The translations under genes were made by a program, and so were the position numbers. From Sphingomonas sp. Leaf10 (GTDB taxonomy: Bacteria; Pseudomonadota; Alphaproteobacteria; Sphingomonadales; Sphingomonadaceae), in contig NZ_LMKE01000031.1 in NCBI RefSeq assembly GCF_001421245.1, positions 48,069-112,068 on the forward strand: DNA of 64,000 nt, written 5' to 3'. Of the stretch, positions 1 through 8,749 are shown one piece after another. The notes beneath the pieces were generated by a model, which had not been told where the DNA came from, did no database searches, and saw only the letters and a list, made by a program, of their open reading frames with translations. How positions within the stretch are numbered: position 1 is the stretch's first letter; each line of letters starts with the position of its first letter.

Positions 1-1
1 C

Positions 2-20
2 CCTCCCCGTTTCGGGGAGG
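2..20. repeat. Palindrome of the CCTCCCC...GGGGAGG intergenic family
   Basis: A near-perfect hairpin (CCTCCCC, short T-rich loop, GGGGAGG) lies just before the first gene. The same core recurs at 8750, 16448, 26471, 44003, 44250 and 58470, always between genes. It is probably the right end of a longer repeat that starts outside the window. It could also act as a terminator for an upstream gene, although no T-run follows. Confidence 0.7.
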
Positions 21-35
21 ATTGATGAGGTGACC

Positions 36-1319
36 ATGACCTACCACCCCGGTTTCGCCAACCACATCGCCACCGAAGCCGTACCGCACGCGCTGCCGAT
101 CGGCCGCAACAGCCCACAGCATGTCCCGTTCGGCCTGTATGCCGAGCAACTGTCCGGCACCGCCTTCACCGCGCCGCGCGCCGAGAACCGGCGCTCGTGG
201 CTTTACCGCCTCCGCCCCACCGCCAATCACGTCGCCTTCGTGCCCTATGCCGGCGCAAACCGTCTCGAAACCGCCCCGCTCGCCGGCCCGCCGCCCAGCC
301 CCAACCGTCTGCGCTGGGACCCGCTGCCGCTGCCGACCGTACCGACCGACTGGGTCGACGGCCTCGTCACCTATGGCGCGACCGGCGACGTCGCCGCGCA
401 AAGCGGCGTCGGCATTCACCTCTATGCCGCGAACAGCGACATGGAGCGCGCCTTCTTCTCGGCCGATGGCGAATTGCTGATCGTGCCCCAGCAGGGTGCC
501 CTCGCGATCGACACCGAACTCGGCCGAATCGACCTCGGCCCGCTGCAGATCGCGCTGATCCCGCGCGGGGTCCGGTTCCGCATCAAACTGCGCGACGGAA
601 CGGCACGCGGCTATGTCTGCGAAAACTACGGCAGCCTCTTCCGCCTGCCCGATCTCGGCCCGATCGGCGCCAACGGACTCGCCAACCCCCGCGACTTCGA
701 AACGCCGTCCGCCTGGTTCGAAGACCGCGACACCCCGTGCGAGGTCATCCAGAAGTTTCAGGGCGGGTTGTGGACCACCACCCTCGACCACAGCCCGTTC
801 GACGTCGTCGCGTGGCACGGCAATTTGGCGCCGTGCCGCTACGACCTGACCCGCTTCAACACCATCAACACCGTCAGTTTCGACCATCCCGATCCGTCGA
901 TCTTCACCGTGCTGACCAGCCCCAGCGACACGCCGGGCACCGCCAATTGCGACTTCGTGATCTTCCCCCCGCGCTGGATGGTTGCCGAGGATACGTTCCG
1001 TCCGCCATGGTTCCACCGCAACGTCATGAGCGAGTTCATGGGCCTCATCACCGGCGCCTATGATGCGAAGGAGGGCGGGTTCGCGCCGGGCGGCGCGTCG
1101 CTGCACAACCAGATGAACGGCCACGGCCCCGATCAGGCAAGCTATGACAAGGCGGTCGCCGCCGACCTGAAACCGCACAAGATCGCCGACACGATGGCGT
1201 TCATGTTCGAAACCCGCCACGTCGTGAAACCCAGCCGCTGGGCAATGGCATCGCCGACCATGCAGCTCGATTACGACGACGTCTGGACCGGCTTCGCGAA
1301 GGCGCGCCTGCCCGAATGA
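36..1319 (+). CDS. hmgA: Homogentisate 1,2-dioxygenase
   Basis: This 427-residue protein is a full-length homogentisate 1,2-dioxygenase, the cytosolic non-heme iron enzyme that opens the ring of homogentisate to maleylacetoacetate in tyrosine and phenylalanine breakdown. The iron ligands of the human enzyme (His335, Glu341, His371) correspond in spacing to His327 (in WFHRNVMSE), Glu333 and His363 (in MNGHGPD). I chose the ATG at 36 over the in-frame GTG at 30 because GAGG at 27-30 sits five bases before it. The stop overlaps the next start as ATGA, so the Rieske protein downstream is probably co-translated. No other tyrosine-degradation gene is visible; any would lie to the left of the window. 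Confidence 0.96.
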   Translation: MTYHPGFANHIATEAVPHALPIGRNSPQHVPFGLYAEQLSGTAFTAPRAENRRSWLYRLRPTANHVAFVPYAGANRLETAPLAGPPPSPNRLRWDPLPLPTVPTDWVDGLVTYGATGDVAAQSGVGIHLYAANSDMERAFFSADGELLIVPQQGALAIDTELGRIDLGPLQIALIPRGVRFRIKLRDGTARGYVCENYGSLFRLPDLGPIGANGLANPRDFETPSAWFEDRDTPCEVIQKFQGGLWTTTLDHSPFDVVAWHGNLAPCRYDLTRFNTINTVSFDHPDPSIFTVLTSPSDTPGTANCDFVIFPPRWMVAEDTFRPPWFHRNVMSEFMGLITGAYDAKEGGFAPGGASLHNQMNGHGPDQASYDKAVAADLKPHKIADTMAFMFETRHVVKPSRWAMASPTMQLDYDDVWTGFAKARLPE

Positions 1320-1675
1320 GCGACGCCCGCGTCTTCGCCACCCCGGCGGGGGTGAAGCTTGGGGCCTTGACCGACGTCGCCGATGGCCGCGCGCGCAACT
1401 ACGTGCTGCAACTGCGTGCCGGGCGGTTCCACGGCTTCGTCGTGCGGCGTGGCGAAACGGTGGTCGGCTATGTCGATCGCTGCCCGCATATGGGCCTGCC
1501 GCTCGCGCAAACGCTCGACGCTTATCTGACGCCCGATGGCAACGCGATCACCTGTAGCTGGCATGCCGCGCTGTTCAGGATCGACGATGGCAAATGCCTT
1601 GGCGGCCCCTGCCCCGGCCAGTCGCTGACGCCGTGGCCGGTAACGGTCGACAACGGCGCGATCATCACCGCGTGA
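1316..1675 (+). CDS. Rieske [2Fe-2S] domain protein
   Basis: This is a small 119-residue single-domain Rieske protein. The cluster ligands are Cys56 and His58 (CPHMG) and Cys80 and His83 (CSWHA), the CxH...CxxH arrangement of Rieske ferredoxins and oxygenase components. No oxygenase catalytic domain, signal peptide or membrane segment is present, so it is either a soluble electron carrier or a family member of unknown role. It overlaps hmgA by four bases and ends directly against the patatin gene on the opposite strand. The tight link to homogentisate dioxygenase suggests a part in aromatic catabolism, but that enzyme needs no external electron donor, so the partner is unknown. Confidence 0.88.
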   Translation: MSDARVFATPAGVKLGALTDVADGRARNYVLQLRAGRFHGFVVRRGETVVGYVDRCPHMGLPLAQTLDAYLTPDGNAITCSWHAALFRIDDGKCLGGPCPGQSLTPWPVTVDNGAIITA

Positions 1676-2707
1676 TTACGCCGCCACCGCTTCGGGCAGT
1701 TCGGTCAGCGTCGATCGCTGTCCCAGCCGCGCGCCATGTTCGGTCAGCCACGCATCGGCGGTCGCACGACCCAGTTCGCGCAACTGCTCCAGCTGCGACC
1801 GGCGCGTATCGCTCTTGCCGGTCGGTCCGCGCTCGGACAGCGCCGGTGCCGCCTCCATCAGATGCAGATTGGTCCGTGCCAGCGCCGTGAAATTCTCGTC
1901 GATCGGCGGCGCACGCCGTGCGATCGCCTGCACCTCGGTCAGCGCCTTCAGGTCGCGCAACAGGCAGGCGTTGAACCCGATATCGCTCATCCGCGCCATC
2001 ACCTCGACCAGAGTGTCGGGTGTCTCGCGGGTGGCGAACGGCGTGATCTGTACGATCAGCATGTCGGTCTGACCATGCCCACCGAAGATCAACGGCTCCA
2101 GCGCCGGATTGGCCGAAAACCCGCCATCCCAATAGCATTCGCCATCGATCGTGACCGGTCCGAACAGCTCGGGCAGGCAGGCCGACGCCATCAGCGCGTC
2201 GAGCGTGATCTCGTCATTATGGAACAGCCGCGCCGCCCCGGTCGCAACCCGCGTTGCCGCGATCGACAGCGGGATCGCGTGCCGCGCGGTCAGCGCCGTC
2301 AGATCGAGGCTGTCACCGACCACCCGTCGCAGCGCACGCATGTCGCGCAGGCCCGGCGATAACGGTGCGATATAGCGGCTGACCAGCTTGCTCAATTCCA
2401 GCGAGCGACGCAGCAACGGCTCGAACGCCGGCATCATCCAGAAATCGGTATCGAACGCCTGCAACGGCGAATTGCGCGACACGCTGTCCCACAGCCGCGC
2501 CAGCGCGTCCTTCGCCCCCTGCCGCCCGTCGATCGCCATGCCGCTGACCAGCGCCGCGCCGTTCAGCGCGCCTGCCGACGCGCCGCTGACCGCGACGATC
2601 GACAAATCCTCCTCCAGCAGCCGTTCGAGCACGCCCCAGCCATAGGCGCCATGCGCACCACCGCCCTGCAGCGCGAGCGCAAGTCGGGGTCGATTGGATG
2701 CGGCCAT
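1676..2707 (-). CDS. Patatin-like phospholipase
   Basis: This 343-residue protein belongs to the patatin family of Ser-Asp acyl hydrolases. The oxyanion-hole glycines are at residues 15-17 (GGGAHG), the nucleophile is Ser44 in GASAG, and the catalytic Asp lies in the DGGFSANP motif near residue 200. No signal peptide or transmembrane segment is seen, so it is likely a cytoplasmic or peripheral lipid hydrolase. The start chosen is the ATG at 2707, because the family motif begins a few residues later and the upstream in-frame extension runs antisense through other genes. Its stop abuts the stop of the convergent Rieske gene with no gap. Substrate is unknown; the short form resembles RssA-type bacterial patatins. 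Confidence 0.93.
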   Translation of the reverse strand: MAASNRPRLALALQGGGAHGAYGWGVLERLLEEDLSIVAVSGASAGALNGAALVSGMAIDGRQGAKDALARLWDSVSRNSPLQAFDTDFWMMPAFEPLLRRSLELSKLVSRYIAPLSPGLRDMRALRRVVGDSLDLTALTARHAIPLSIAATRVATGAARLFHNDEITLDALMASACLPELFGPVTIDGECYWDGGFSANPALEPLIFGGHGQTDMLIVQITPFATRETPDTLVEVMARMSDIGFNACLLRDLKALTEVQAIARRAPPIDENFTALARTNLHLMEAAPALSERGPTGKSDTRRSQLEQLRELGRATADAWLTEHGARLGQRSTLTELPEAVAA

Positions 2708-2760
2708 GTCTATCTCCGTTGAATTCCGTATGTTGCAACGCAGCAGATACGTTTCGTATC

Positions 2761-3075
2761 CTATAGACAGGTTGGCAGCGTCACGATCGGCAGTCCGGTG
2801 ACGATGATCGCCGCAACCCCGACCCAGCCGAGCACCACACCGATCTGGTCGGTCGGCGCGTCGCTCCGCGTCCGGTACAGCCATCCGGTCAGCGCGATGC
2901 CCGCCGCTACCCCGCCGATCCATGCGATCGACAGCACCAGCCGCTGCACACTGATCGGCCCGACCATCGTCGTCGCCCACACACCGGCACACCCGATGCC
3001 ATGCAGGCCATACAGCACGCAGAACGCCACCGCCCAATGCGTCAGCCCGGCGGTCATCCTCAGCAACGCGATCAT
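2761..3075 (-). CDS. Small three-helix membrane protein of the oxidase cluster
   Basis: This 104-residue protein has three hydrophobic segments (roughly residues 12-32, 44-66 and 82-100) and few charged residues outside them. I do not recognise a family. It is the last gene of the cytochrome oxidase cluster, and its ATG overlaps the stop of the fused subunit I+III gene as ATGA, so it is probably translated with it. That position suggests an accessory or assembly role in the oxidase, but no motif confirms this. An ATG nine bases upstream at 3084 is an alternative start. About 50 bases separate its end from the patatin gene start. Confidence 0.7.
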   Translation of the reverse strand: MIALLRMTAGLTHWAVAFCVLYGLHGIGCAGVWATTMVGPISVQRLVLSIAWIGGVAAGIALTGWLYRTRSDAPTDQIGVVLGWVGVAAIIVTGLPIVTLPTCL

Positions 3076-5525
3076 GCGAACCATCCGGGCAACGCCACGA
3101 CCAGCATCGCTACCACGCCGCTGCCCGCCGCATGATCGCTCCACAATCGTACGATGCGCGGCTCGCCCTGCCGCGCCCCGCCGATAAAGCCGGCCTTCGC
3201 CCGCGCGCGCAGGAACGCCAGCATCACTCCGGCCAGCGCGGCATGGAAGATCGCATAGGCCGCCACCGTCGCCCCGGTCGCGGCATAGGCATGGGTCGCT
3301 GGTCCGGGCAGCCGCACCGCCACCAGCAGGATTATCGCCGCTACGATCGCAACCTGCCCGGCCAGTGCCCCCGCCCATCGCCCCCGACGCATCGCGACGA
3401 CGGCGATCGCCGCCCCGGCCAGCGCCAGCACCAGCTCGAACGGCGCTCGCGCCACCCGCACCGGCGGCGGCCAGTCGGGCGCGACCGTCCACAAAAACGC
3501 ATAGCCGAACAACAGCGAAGCAAAGAGCGTCGCGCTGGCCGACAGCGCGAACACGCTGCCCCACCAGCCGGTCGTGCCCGTAACCTCGCTTGCGATCGGC
3601 AGCATCGCTCCACCGGGTCCGGCCGGCAACGGGCCGAAATCGCGCCGCTGTCCGTTGCTCCACGCCCAGCGCCAGCCGAGAAAGACGACCGCGATCAGGA
3701 ACACCGGTGCGACCGGGTAAAGCCCGAACAGCATCGACAGGAAAAACCCGCCGAGCACCGCTGCGGTCGTGATCGGCAGCCAGCTATTGGACGGCAGGAT
3801 CGCGACGTGATCGGGTGCCCCGCTGACCATGTCGACGGCCATCGTCTCGCGCCAGCCATGCCGGGCATGGCCCAGCCACCCCTCGCCCCGCGCCAGTTCT
3901 ACCGCTAGGTTCGGCCGGTCCTCGACCGGATCGCGCCCGGCGACGCGTGGCAGGCTGGCGAAATTATAGGCGGTGGGCGGGGTCGGCATCGCCCATTCCA
4001 GCGTCGACGCGTTCCACGGATTGCGGCGATGGAAGCGGCCGAGCCAGATCTGCAACCCGACATCGATCGCGAACAATGCGAAGCCGAACGCCATCAGGAA
4101 GCTGCCGACCGACGACAACAGGTTCAGCCACGTCCACCCCATCTCGGCCGGATAGGTATCGATCCGCCGCGGCATCCCCAGCAATCCGGTCAGGTGCATC
4201 AGGAAGAAGGTCATGTTGAAGCCGACGAAGATCAGCCAGAACGCCGCCTCGCCCAGCCGCATCACCCGCCCGCGCCCGGTGAAATGCGGCAGCCAGTAAT
4301 AGGCGGCGGCCAGCATCGGGAACACGAACCCGCCGACCAGCACGTAATGCAGGTGCGCGGTCACGAACGCGGTGTCGTGCGCCTGCGCGTCGAACGGCAC
4401 CACCGCCAGCATGACCCCGGTCAGCCCGCCCAGCACGAACACGATGAAGAACCCGATCAGATACAGCATCGGCAGTTTCAGCTGCGGCCGCCCCGCCCAT
4501 AACGTACCGAGCCATGCGAAGATCTGCACCGCCGTCGGGATCGCGACCAAAGTCGACGCGGCGGAAAAGAAGCCCAGCGCCATGTGCGGGATGCCGGTCG
4601 TGAACATGTGGTGGACCCACAGCCCGAAGCTTAGGAACGCCAGCGCCATGACCGCTGCGACCAGCGCGCCGTACCCCAGTATCTTGGTCCGGGCCATGAC
4701 CGGCAGGATCGTCGACACTGCGCCTGCGGCGGGCAAAAAGATGATGTAGACTTCGGGGTGCCCGAACAGCCAGAACAGATGCTGCCACAATAGAGGCGAC
4801 CCACCCAGTTGCGGATCGTAGAACGGCCAGCCGAACGCCCGCTCGACCTCCAGCAGGATCGACCCCAGGATCAGCGGCGGGAATCCGAACAGCATCATGC
4901 CGGCGGTCGCCAGCATATACCATGCGAACAGCGGCATCTGGTCTAGCCGCATACCCGGCGCGCGCAGCTTCAGGATCGACACCGCGATCTCGATCGCCGC
5001 GCACATCGCCGAAATCTCGACGAAGGTGACGCCCAGCAACCAGACGTCGGAATTGATGCCCGGCGTATAGGTCCGCCCCGACAGCGGCGGGTACAGGAAC
5101 CATCCGGCATCGGGCGCGACCCCGGCCAGCATCGCGACGATCAGGATGCTGCCGCCGAACACATAACACCACCATCCCAGCGCGGAGAGCCGTGGATAGG
5201 CGAGATCGCGGGCGCCCAGCATCTTGGGGAGCAGGTACATCGCCAGCCCTTCGAACATCGGGATGGCGAACAGGAACATCATGATGCTGCCATGCATCGT
5301 GAACAGCTGGTTATAGACCGCCGGCCCCACGAACGCGCTGTGCGGCGTGGCAAGCTGCGCCCGGATCAGCATCGCCAGCACGCCGCCGACCGCGAAGAAG
5401 AAGAACGCGCCGAGGATGAAGCGCCGCCCCATGTCCGAATGGTTGACCGATCGCAGCTGCCCGCGCAGCCCCGGTTCGGTCCGCCAGATCGCGGTCAGTT
5501 CATGATGGAGTTTTAGCGCCTTCAT
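3072..5525 (-). CDS. ctaD: Cytochrome c oxidase, fused subunits I and III
   Basis: This 817-residue membrane protein carries a full subunit I followed by a subunit III-like part from about residue 640. The metal ligands of a heme-copper oxidase are present: His78 (MHGSIM) and His393 for the low-spin heme, His391 for the high-spin heme, and His256 plus His305-His306 for copper B. Glu258 and Tyr260 of HPEVY match the proton-channel Glu and crosslinked Tyr of A-type oxidases. Such I+III fusions are known from caa3-type enzymes. The start at 5525 overlaps the subunit II stop as ATGA; an ATG at 5549 would add eight residues. It reduces oxygen to water at the inner membrane. The last ~180 residues are less conserved than a free CtaE. 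Confidence 0.93.
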   Translation of the reverse strand: MKALKLHHELTAIWRTEPGLRGQLRSVNHSDMGRRFILGAFFFFAVGGVLAMLIRAQLATPHSAFVGPAVYNQLFTMHGSIMMFLFAIPMFEGLAMYLLPKMLGARDLAYPRLSALGWWCYVFGGSILIVAMLAGVAPDAGWFLYPPLSGRTYTPGINSDVWLLGVTFVEISAMCAAIEIAVSILKLRAPGMRLDQMPLFAWYMLATAGMMLFGFPPLILGSILLEVERAFGWPFYDPQLGGSPLLWQHLFWLFGHPEVYIIFLPAAGAVSTILPVMARTKILGYGALVAAVMALAFLSFGLWVHHMFTTGIPHMALGFFSAASTLVAIPTAVQIFAWLGTLWAGRPQLKLPMLYLIGFFIVFVLGGLTGVMLAVVPFDAQAHDTAFVTAHLHYVLVGGFVFPMLAAAYYWLPHFTGRGRVMRLGEAAFWLIFVGFNMTFFLMHLTGLLGMPRRIDTYPAEMGWTWLNLLSSVGSFLMAFGFALFAIDVGLQIWLGRFHRRNPWNASTLEWAMPTPPTAYNFASLPRVAGRDPVEDRPNLAVELARGEGWLGHARHGWRETMAVDMVSGAPDHVAILPSNSWLPITTAAVLGGFFLSMLFGLYPVAPVFLIAVVFLGWRWAWSNGQRRDFGPLPAGPGGAMLPIASEVTGTTGWWGSVFALSASATLFASLLFGYAFLWTVAPDWPPPVRVARAPFELVLALAGAAIAVVAMRRGRWAGALAGQVAIVAAIILLVAVRLPGPATHAYAATGATVAAYAIFHAALAGVMLAFLRARAKAGFIGGARQGEPRIVRLWSDHAAGSGVVAMLVVALPGWFA

Positions 5526-6181
5526 CGATCCTGCCCCAGCGCCGCCCAACCGGCGGCATCATGCGCGATCACCGTAAAGCCATGCTCCCGGTGGCCGGTG
5601 CCGCAATATTCGGCGCATTCGCCGCGATAGGTGCCGGGCCGCGCCGCGGCGATCCGCAACCGGTTGGTATGTCCCGGTATCGCGTCCATCTTGCCGGCCA
5701 AGCGCGGCACCCAGAAACTGTGGATGACGTCGGTCGCGGTGATGACCAGATCGACCGGGCGCCCGGCGGGGATGTGCAGCACCCCTTGCGTCACCTGCCC
5801 GCCCGGATGACGGAACGCCCACGCATAGCGCCGCGCCTCTACACCGATCGTCACGGTATCGGGCGCGGGCGTCGGCAGGATGCGCCCGCCCAGGAACAGC
5901 GCGTAGCCGAGCAGCGCCAGCAGCACCGCACTCGGCATCACCAGCCCCAGCCCGATGATCCAGCGCCGCTCGACCACCTCCCGCTTGCTGTGCCGCCGCA
6001 CCATTGCCAGCGCAAGCAATGCGAAGACCAACCCCGCAAGCAGCACCGCCCCCGCCAGCATCACCCACCACAAGGTCGCGACCGATGCCGCATGCGGCCC
6101 GGCGGGATCGAGCACCGACAACGGCCCGGCGCAACCACCGGCGGCCAGCACCGTTGTCCCCCCGACGATAAAACGCCGCAG
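5522..6181 (-). CDS. Cytochrome c oxidase subunit II, lipoprotein type
   Basis: This subunit II of about 219 residues has two membrane helices followed by a periplasmic cupredoxin domain. Copper-A ligands His154, Cys189, Cys193 and His197 are spaced exactly as in the Thermus caa3 CuA domain. The axial methionine position (residue 200, Cys189+11) is His instead. No ATG or GTG lies just before the signal: the reading frame shows an Arg-Arg start, a hydrophobic stretch and an LAAGGC lipobox, so the start is probably the CTG at 6181. A shorter start at a GTG inside the signal would lose its positive end. The divergent DUF2231 gene begins 13 bases away. Start confidence is low; family confidence is high. 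Confidence 0.85.
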   Translation of the reverse strand: MRRFIVGGTTVLAAGGCAGPLSVLDPAGPHAASVATLWWVMLAGAVLLAGLVFALLALAMVRRHSKREVVERRWIIGLGLVMPSAVLLALLGYALFLGGRILPTPAPDTVTIGVEARRYAWAFRHPGGQVTQGVLHIPAGRPVDLVITATDVIHSFWVPRLAGKMDAIPGHTNRLRIAAARPGTYRGECAEYCGTGHREHGFTVIAHDAAGWAALGQDR

Positions 6182-6193
6182 GGGGAATGCCGC

Positions 6194-6712
6194 ATGACCG
6201 AACCGGATGCCGTGGTCGACGAACGACTGGTCGACCCGATCCGCGCCAATCCGGCGTTCCACCGCACCGAATCGAAGGTCGCGGTCGCCGGCCACCCGAT
6301 CCATGCGATGCTCGTAGCCTTTCCGGTGGCGCTGACCGCCTGCACCTTCGGCGCCGATGCCATTTACTGGTGGACCGGCGACGGCTTCTGGGCGCGTGCC
6401 GCCTTGTGGGCGTCGGGAGCGGGGTTCCTGCTCGGCGTATTGGCCGGAGTTGCCGGGACCGTCGAACTGCTCGCCGTCCCCGGCATCCGTGCGCGCGCCG
6501 CCAGCTGGACGCATTTCGTGATCGCGGTCATGCTGCTCTCGATCCTCGGTGCGAACTGGGGCTATCGCCTGACCACGGGCTATGAGACGGCGGTGCTGCC
6601 CTACGGCATCCTCCTGTCGCTGTTCGCGCTCGGCTTCACCGGGTTCACCGGCTGGCATGGCGGCAAGTTGGTGTTCGAATATCAAGTCGGGGTCGCCTCC
6701 AGGGGGAGTTGA
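6194..6712 (+). CDS. DUF2231 membrane protein
   Basis: This 172-residue protein matches the DUF2231 family: a conserved GHPIHAMLVAFP segment near residue 35 followed by four hydrophobic helices. The function of the family is unknown; members often sit beside oxidases or dehydrogenases and are thought to be heme- or redox-linked membrane proteins, which is unproven. The gene lies on the plus strand inside a minus-strand oxidase cluster, starts 13 bases from the presumed subunit II start, and its 3' end overlaps the convergent CopD/HemJ-like gene by 31 bases. The ATG at 6194 is chosen because the family homology begins about 30 residues later and no closer start fits. Confidence 0.85.
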   Translation: MTEPDAVVDERLVDPIRANPAFHRTESKVAVAGHPIHAMLVAFPVALTACTFGADAIYWWTGDGFWARAALWASGAGFLLGVLAGVAGTVELLAVPGIRARAASWTHFVIAVMLLSILGANWGYRLTTGYETAVLPYGILLSLFALGFTGFTGWHGGKLVFEYQVGVASRGS

Positions 6713-7173
6713 CGTTCCTGCGGCGCCTTAAGCCATGCCGGGACCAGATCGGGGATCACCGGCTTGCCCAGCACCAGCGTCAGCACCACAGCCATCGTTG
6801 CCAGCGTCACGACCAGCAGCGGCTTGGACGAGGGCGGCGCATATTCGCCGCGCCGCTCGCTCATCAGCACCACGACATGGCCGGTCAGCGCGTGGACGAC
6901 GACCAGCAGCCCGACCGCGACCAGCTTCGCGAACATCCACGGCTCGAACACCCCGCGCAGGAAGATCAGCGCGGTCCCCGCGGCGATGGCGATGACCGCG
7001 GCGGGCGTGACGATACGGGTATAGCCATAATGCGTGATCCGCCGCAGCCGCGCATAATCGGCCTGCCGCTCGCCCACGTCATGCTTCGACAGCACCAGCG
7101 GCAGCGCGATCAGCCCCGCGCACCACAGGATCAGCGCGGCGATATGCAGTCCCTTGACCCAGGTCAGGATCAT
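6682..7173 (-). CDS. CopD/HemJ-like four-helix membrane protein
   Basis: This 163-residue protein has four hydrophobic helices with a conserved first helix (WVKGLHIAALILWCAGL) and a His in the third (VVVHALTGH), the pattern of the CopD/HemJ-like superfamily of small heme- or copper-associated membrane proteins. HemJ members act as protoporphyrinogen oxidases, whereas CopD members are linked to copper handling; the sequence does not settle which applies. It starts at ATG 7173, overlapping the ctaG stop as ATGA, and is therefore probably co-translated with that assembly factor. Its 3' end overlaps the convergent DUF2231 gene. Either heme or copper supply would fit an oxidase cluster. Confidence 0.8.
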   Translation of the reverse strand: MILTWVKGLHIAALILWCAGLIALPLVLSKHDVGERQADYARLRRITHYGYTRIVTPAAVIAIAAGTALIFLRGVFEPWMFAKLVAVGLLVVVHALTGHVVVLMSERRGEYAPPSSKPLLVVTLATMAVVLTLVLGKPVIPDLVPAWLKAPQERQLPLEATPT

Positions 7174-7892
7174 GCCGCCGCCCGCCCGGTCGCAAAGCCC
7201 TGCCAGCGCCGCACCGCCTGCGCCGCCGCCGCGACCGCATAGGGCGCCATGCCCGGCACCCACATGATCAGCCCGGCCATCTGCTGGTCGGTTAGCGGCC
7301 CGATCCCGAACGGGAACGTCGTCGCCAGATGCGATTCGTACAGCGGCCGCCCGGCAAAGGTCAGCAGCGCGCCCAGAAATCCCATCTGCACCGCGCCACC
7401 GGCGATACCCGCCACCGCCTCCATCGCCGATGCCCGCCGGATCGACGCCCAATAGGCCCAGCTACTCGCCAGCAACGTCGCCTGCATCAGCCAATAGACA
7501 CCGACATGCGCCAGCGCCGCATCGTACAGCGCCGGCAAATGCCACGCCCACAACACCGCCGTCGACAGCGGCAGCGTCACCGCCACCCGCCCACGCACCG
7601 GCCACGCCATCGCCAGCAACGGCGCGGCAACCCCAATCAGCAACAGATGATGCACCGCCCGCACCGAAAACAGCGCGACGCTCAAGGCACAGAGCGGCGA
7701 GACGAACGTGATCGCCAGCACCGCGACACCCGCCAGCCCGGCACCACGCCGCCCGACCGGCAGACGCATGGCCAAGGCCGCCGCAACCAGCAGCAGCACG
7801 ATCAACACCGGATCGCCATTCCACCGCCCCAGCCAGTCACCGGCCACGGGCGCGGACCCGCAGTAACTTCGCCACCAGTCGATCATCGCCAC
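7170..7892 (-). CDS. ctaG: Cytochrome c oxidase assembly factor CtaG (caa3 type)
   Basis: This protein of about 240 residues is mostly membrane-embedded, with six or seven hydrophobic helices. It matches the caa3_CtaG family, which helps insert copper into the oxidase and differs from the Cox11-type CtaG. Family features seen are the SVRAVHHLLLIGVAAPL segment (conserved His-His), WAWHLPALYDAAL, and the C-terminal DQQMAGLIMWVPG motif. It is the first gene of the minus-strand oxidase cluster. The start is either GTG at 7892 or ATG at 7886; neither has a clear ribosome-binding site. Presence of this factor supports a caa3-like enzyme with a real copper site. Confidence 0.9.
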   Translation of the reverse strand: MAMIDWWRSYCGSAPVAGDWLGRWNGDPVLIVLLLVAAALAMRLPVGRRGAGLAGVAVLAITFVSPLCALSVALFSVRAVHHLLLIGVAAPLLAMAWPVRGRVAVTLPLSTAVLWAWHLPALYDAALAHVGVYWLMQATLLASSWAYWASIRRASAMEAVAGIAGGAVQMGFLGALLTFAGRPLYESHLATTFPFGIGPLTDQQMAGLIMWVPGMAPYAVAAAAQAVRRWQGFATGRAAA

Positions 7893-8044
7893 CCTTATCG
7901 ATTGGTCGGTTTTTTCCTGTCCCCGCTTGCCAACGCATCAACCGGCCGGATCGCCGCATCCGGGATACGATTTATAGGCGCGCCGCGGACCCCTCCGGCG
8001 GTCTCACCGGTTATCGACTGGGACACCGCGACGAAAGGACCATC

Positions 8045-8662
8045 ATGCTCGAACATGTTCCGGGTTGGCTCGGCGCCCTGCTGCACAATGTCCGCGCCGG
8101 CGCGTCGAAGCTGACGATCGTCGATCCGGCGCTGGGCAGCTTCGCCAGCCTCGACCTTGCCAGCCTCGCCTTTGCCGACGGACAGCGCCTGCCCGAACGC
8201 TTCACCGCCGATGGCGAGGGATCATCGCCGCCGCTCCACTGGCGCGGCGTGCCAGCGGACGCAACCTCGTTGGCGCTGATCGTCGAAGACCCCGACGCGC
8301 CCTCGACCCAGCCGCTGGTCCACGCGATCCTGTGGGACATCGCGCCGGGCGACGGCCAGCTTGCCGAAGGCGCGATCCGCCCCGATGGCGACGGTGACGC
8401 GGTCCACGGCGATGTCGGCCGCAACAGCTATCTTCGCGAAGGCTGGCTGCCGCCCGATCCTCCCACCGGCCATGGCGAGCATCGCTACGCGTTCCAGCTC
8501 TTCGCGCTGAAGGACGCCCCGCATCTCGACCCCAATCCCGGTCGCAGCGCGGTGGTGGAGGCGATAGCGGGCCGGGTGCTGGCCGCAGGGCTGCTCACCG
8601 GCGTCTATTCGCGCGGTGAACCGGCGGAGGTAGGGCCGGTCGGAGGCGTGGTACCAATCTAG
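8045..8662 (+). CDS. YbhB/YbcL-type PEBP family protein
   Basis: This 205-residue cytosolic protein belongs to the phosphatidylethanolamine-binding (Raf kinase inhibitor-like) family. Family signatures are DPDAPS near residue 85 in the ligand-site loop and GEHRYAFQLFAL near residue 150. The first 35 residues are a less conserved extension. The bacterial YbhB/YbcL group has no settled role. It stands alone, divergent from ctaG, with the stop codon lying inside the left arm of an intergenic repeat. A ribosome-binding site is suggested by GAAAGGA before the ATG. Confidence 0.9.
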   Translation: MLEHVPGWLGALLHNVRAGASKLTIVDPALGSFASLDLASLAFADGQRLPERFTADGEGSSPPLHWRGVPADATSLALIVEDPDAPSTQPLVHAILWDIAPGDGQLAEGAIRPDGDGDAVHGDVGRNSYLREGWLPPDPPTGHGEHRYAFQLFALKDAPHLDPNPGRSAVVEAIAGRVLAAGLLTGVYSRGEPAEVGPVGGVVPI

Positions 8663-8745
8663 GCCGGATCGACATTCACGCGAAACGCGACGAATTGCTC
8701 CCCTCCCTGGAAGGGAGGGGATAGGCTGAATGTCGATTGGGCCTA
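8660..8745. repeat. Nested inverted repeat with ATCGACATTCA outer arms
   Basis: Outer arms at 8660-8678 and 8727-8745 are near-complementary 19-mers (17 of 19 match) ending in ATCGACATTCA. Between them sits a second perfect hairpin, CCCCTCCC/GGGAGGGG at 8700-8720 with a five-base loop. The same two-layer arrangement, with a longer interior, is found at 44070-44241. The left arm includes the TAG stop of the PEBP gene. This looks like a small palindromic mobile or REP-type element, not a terminator, since no T-run follows. Confidence 0.8.
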
Positions 8746-8749
8746 AAAT

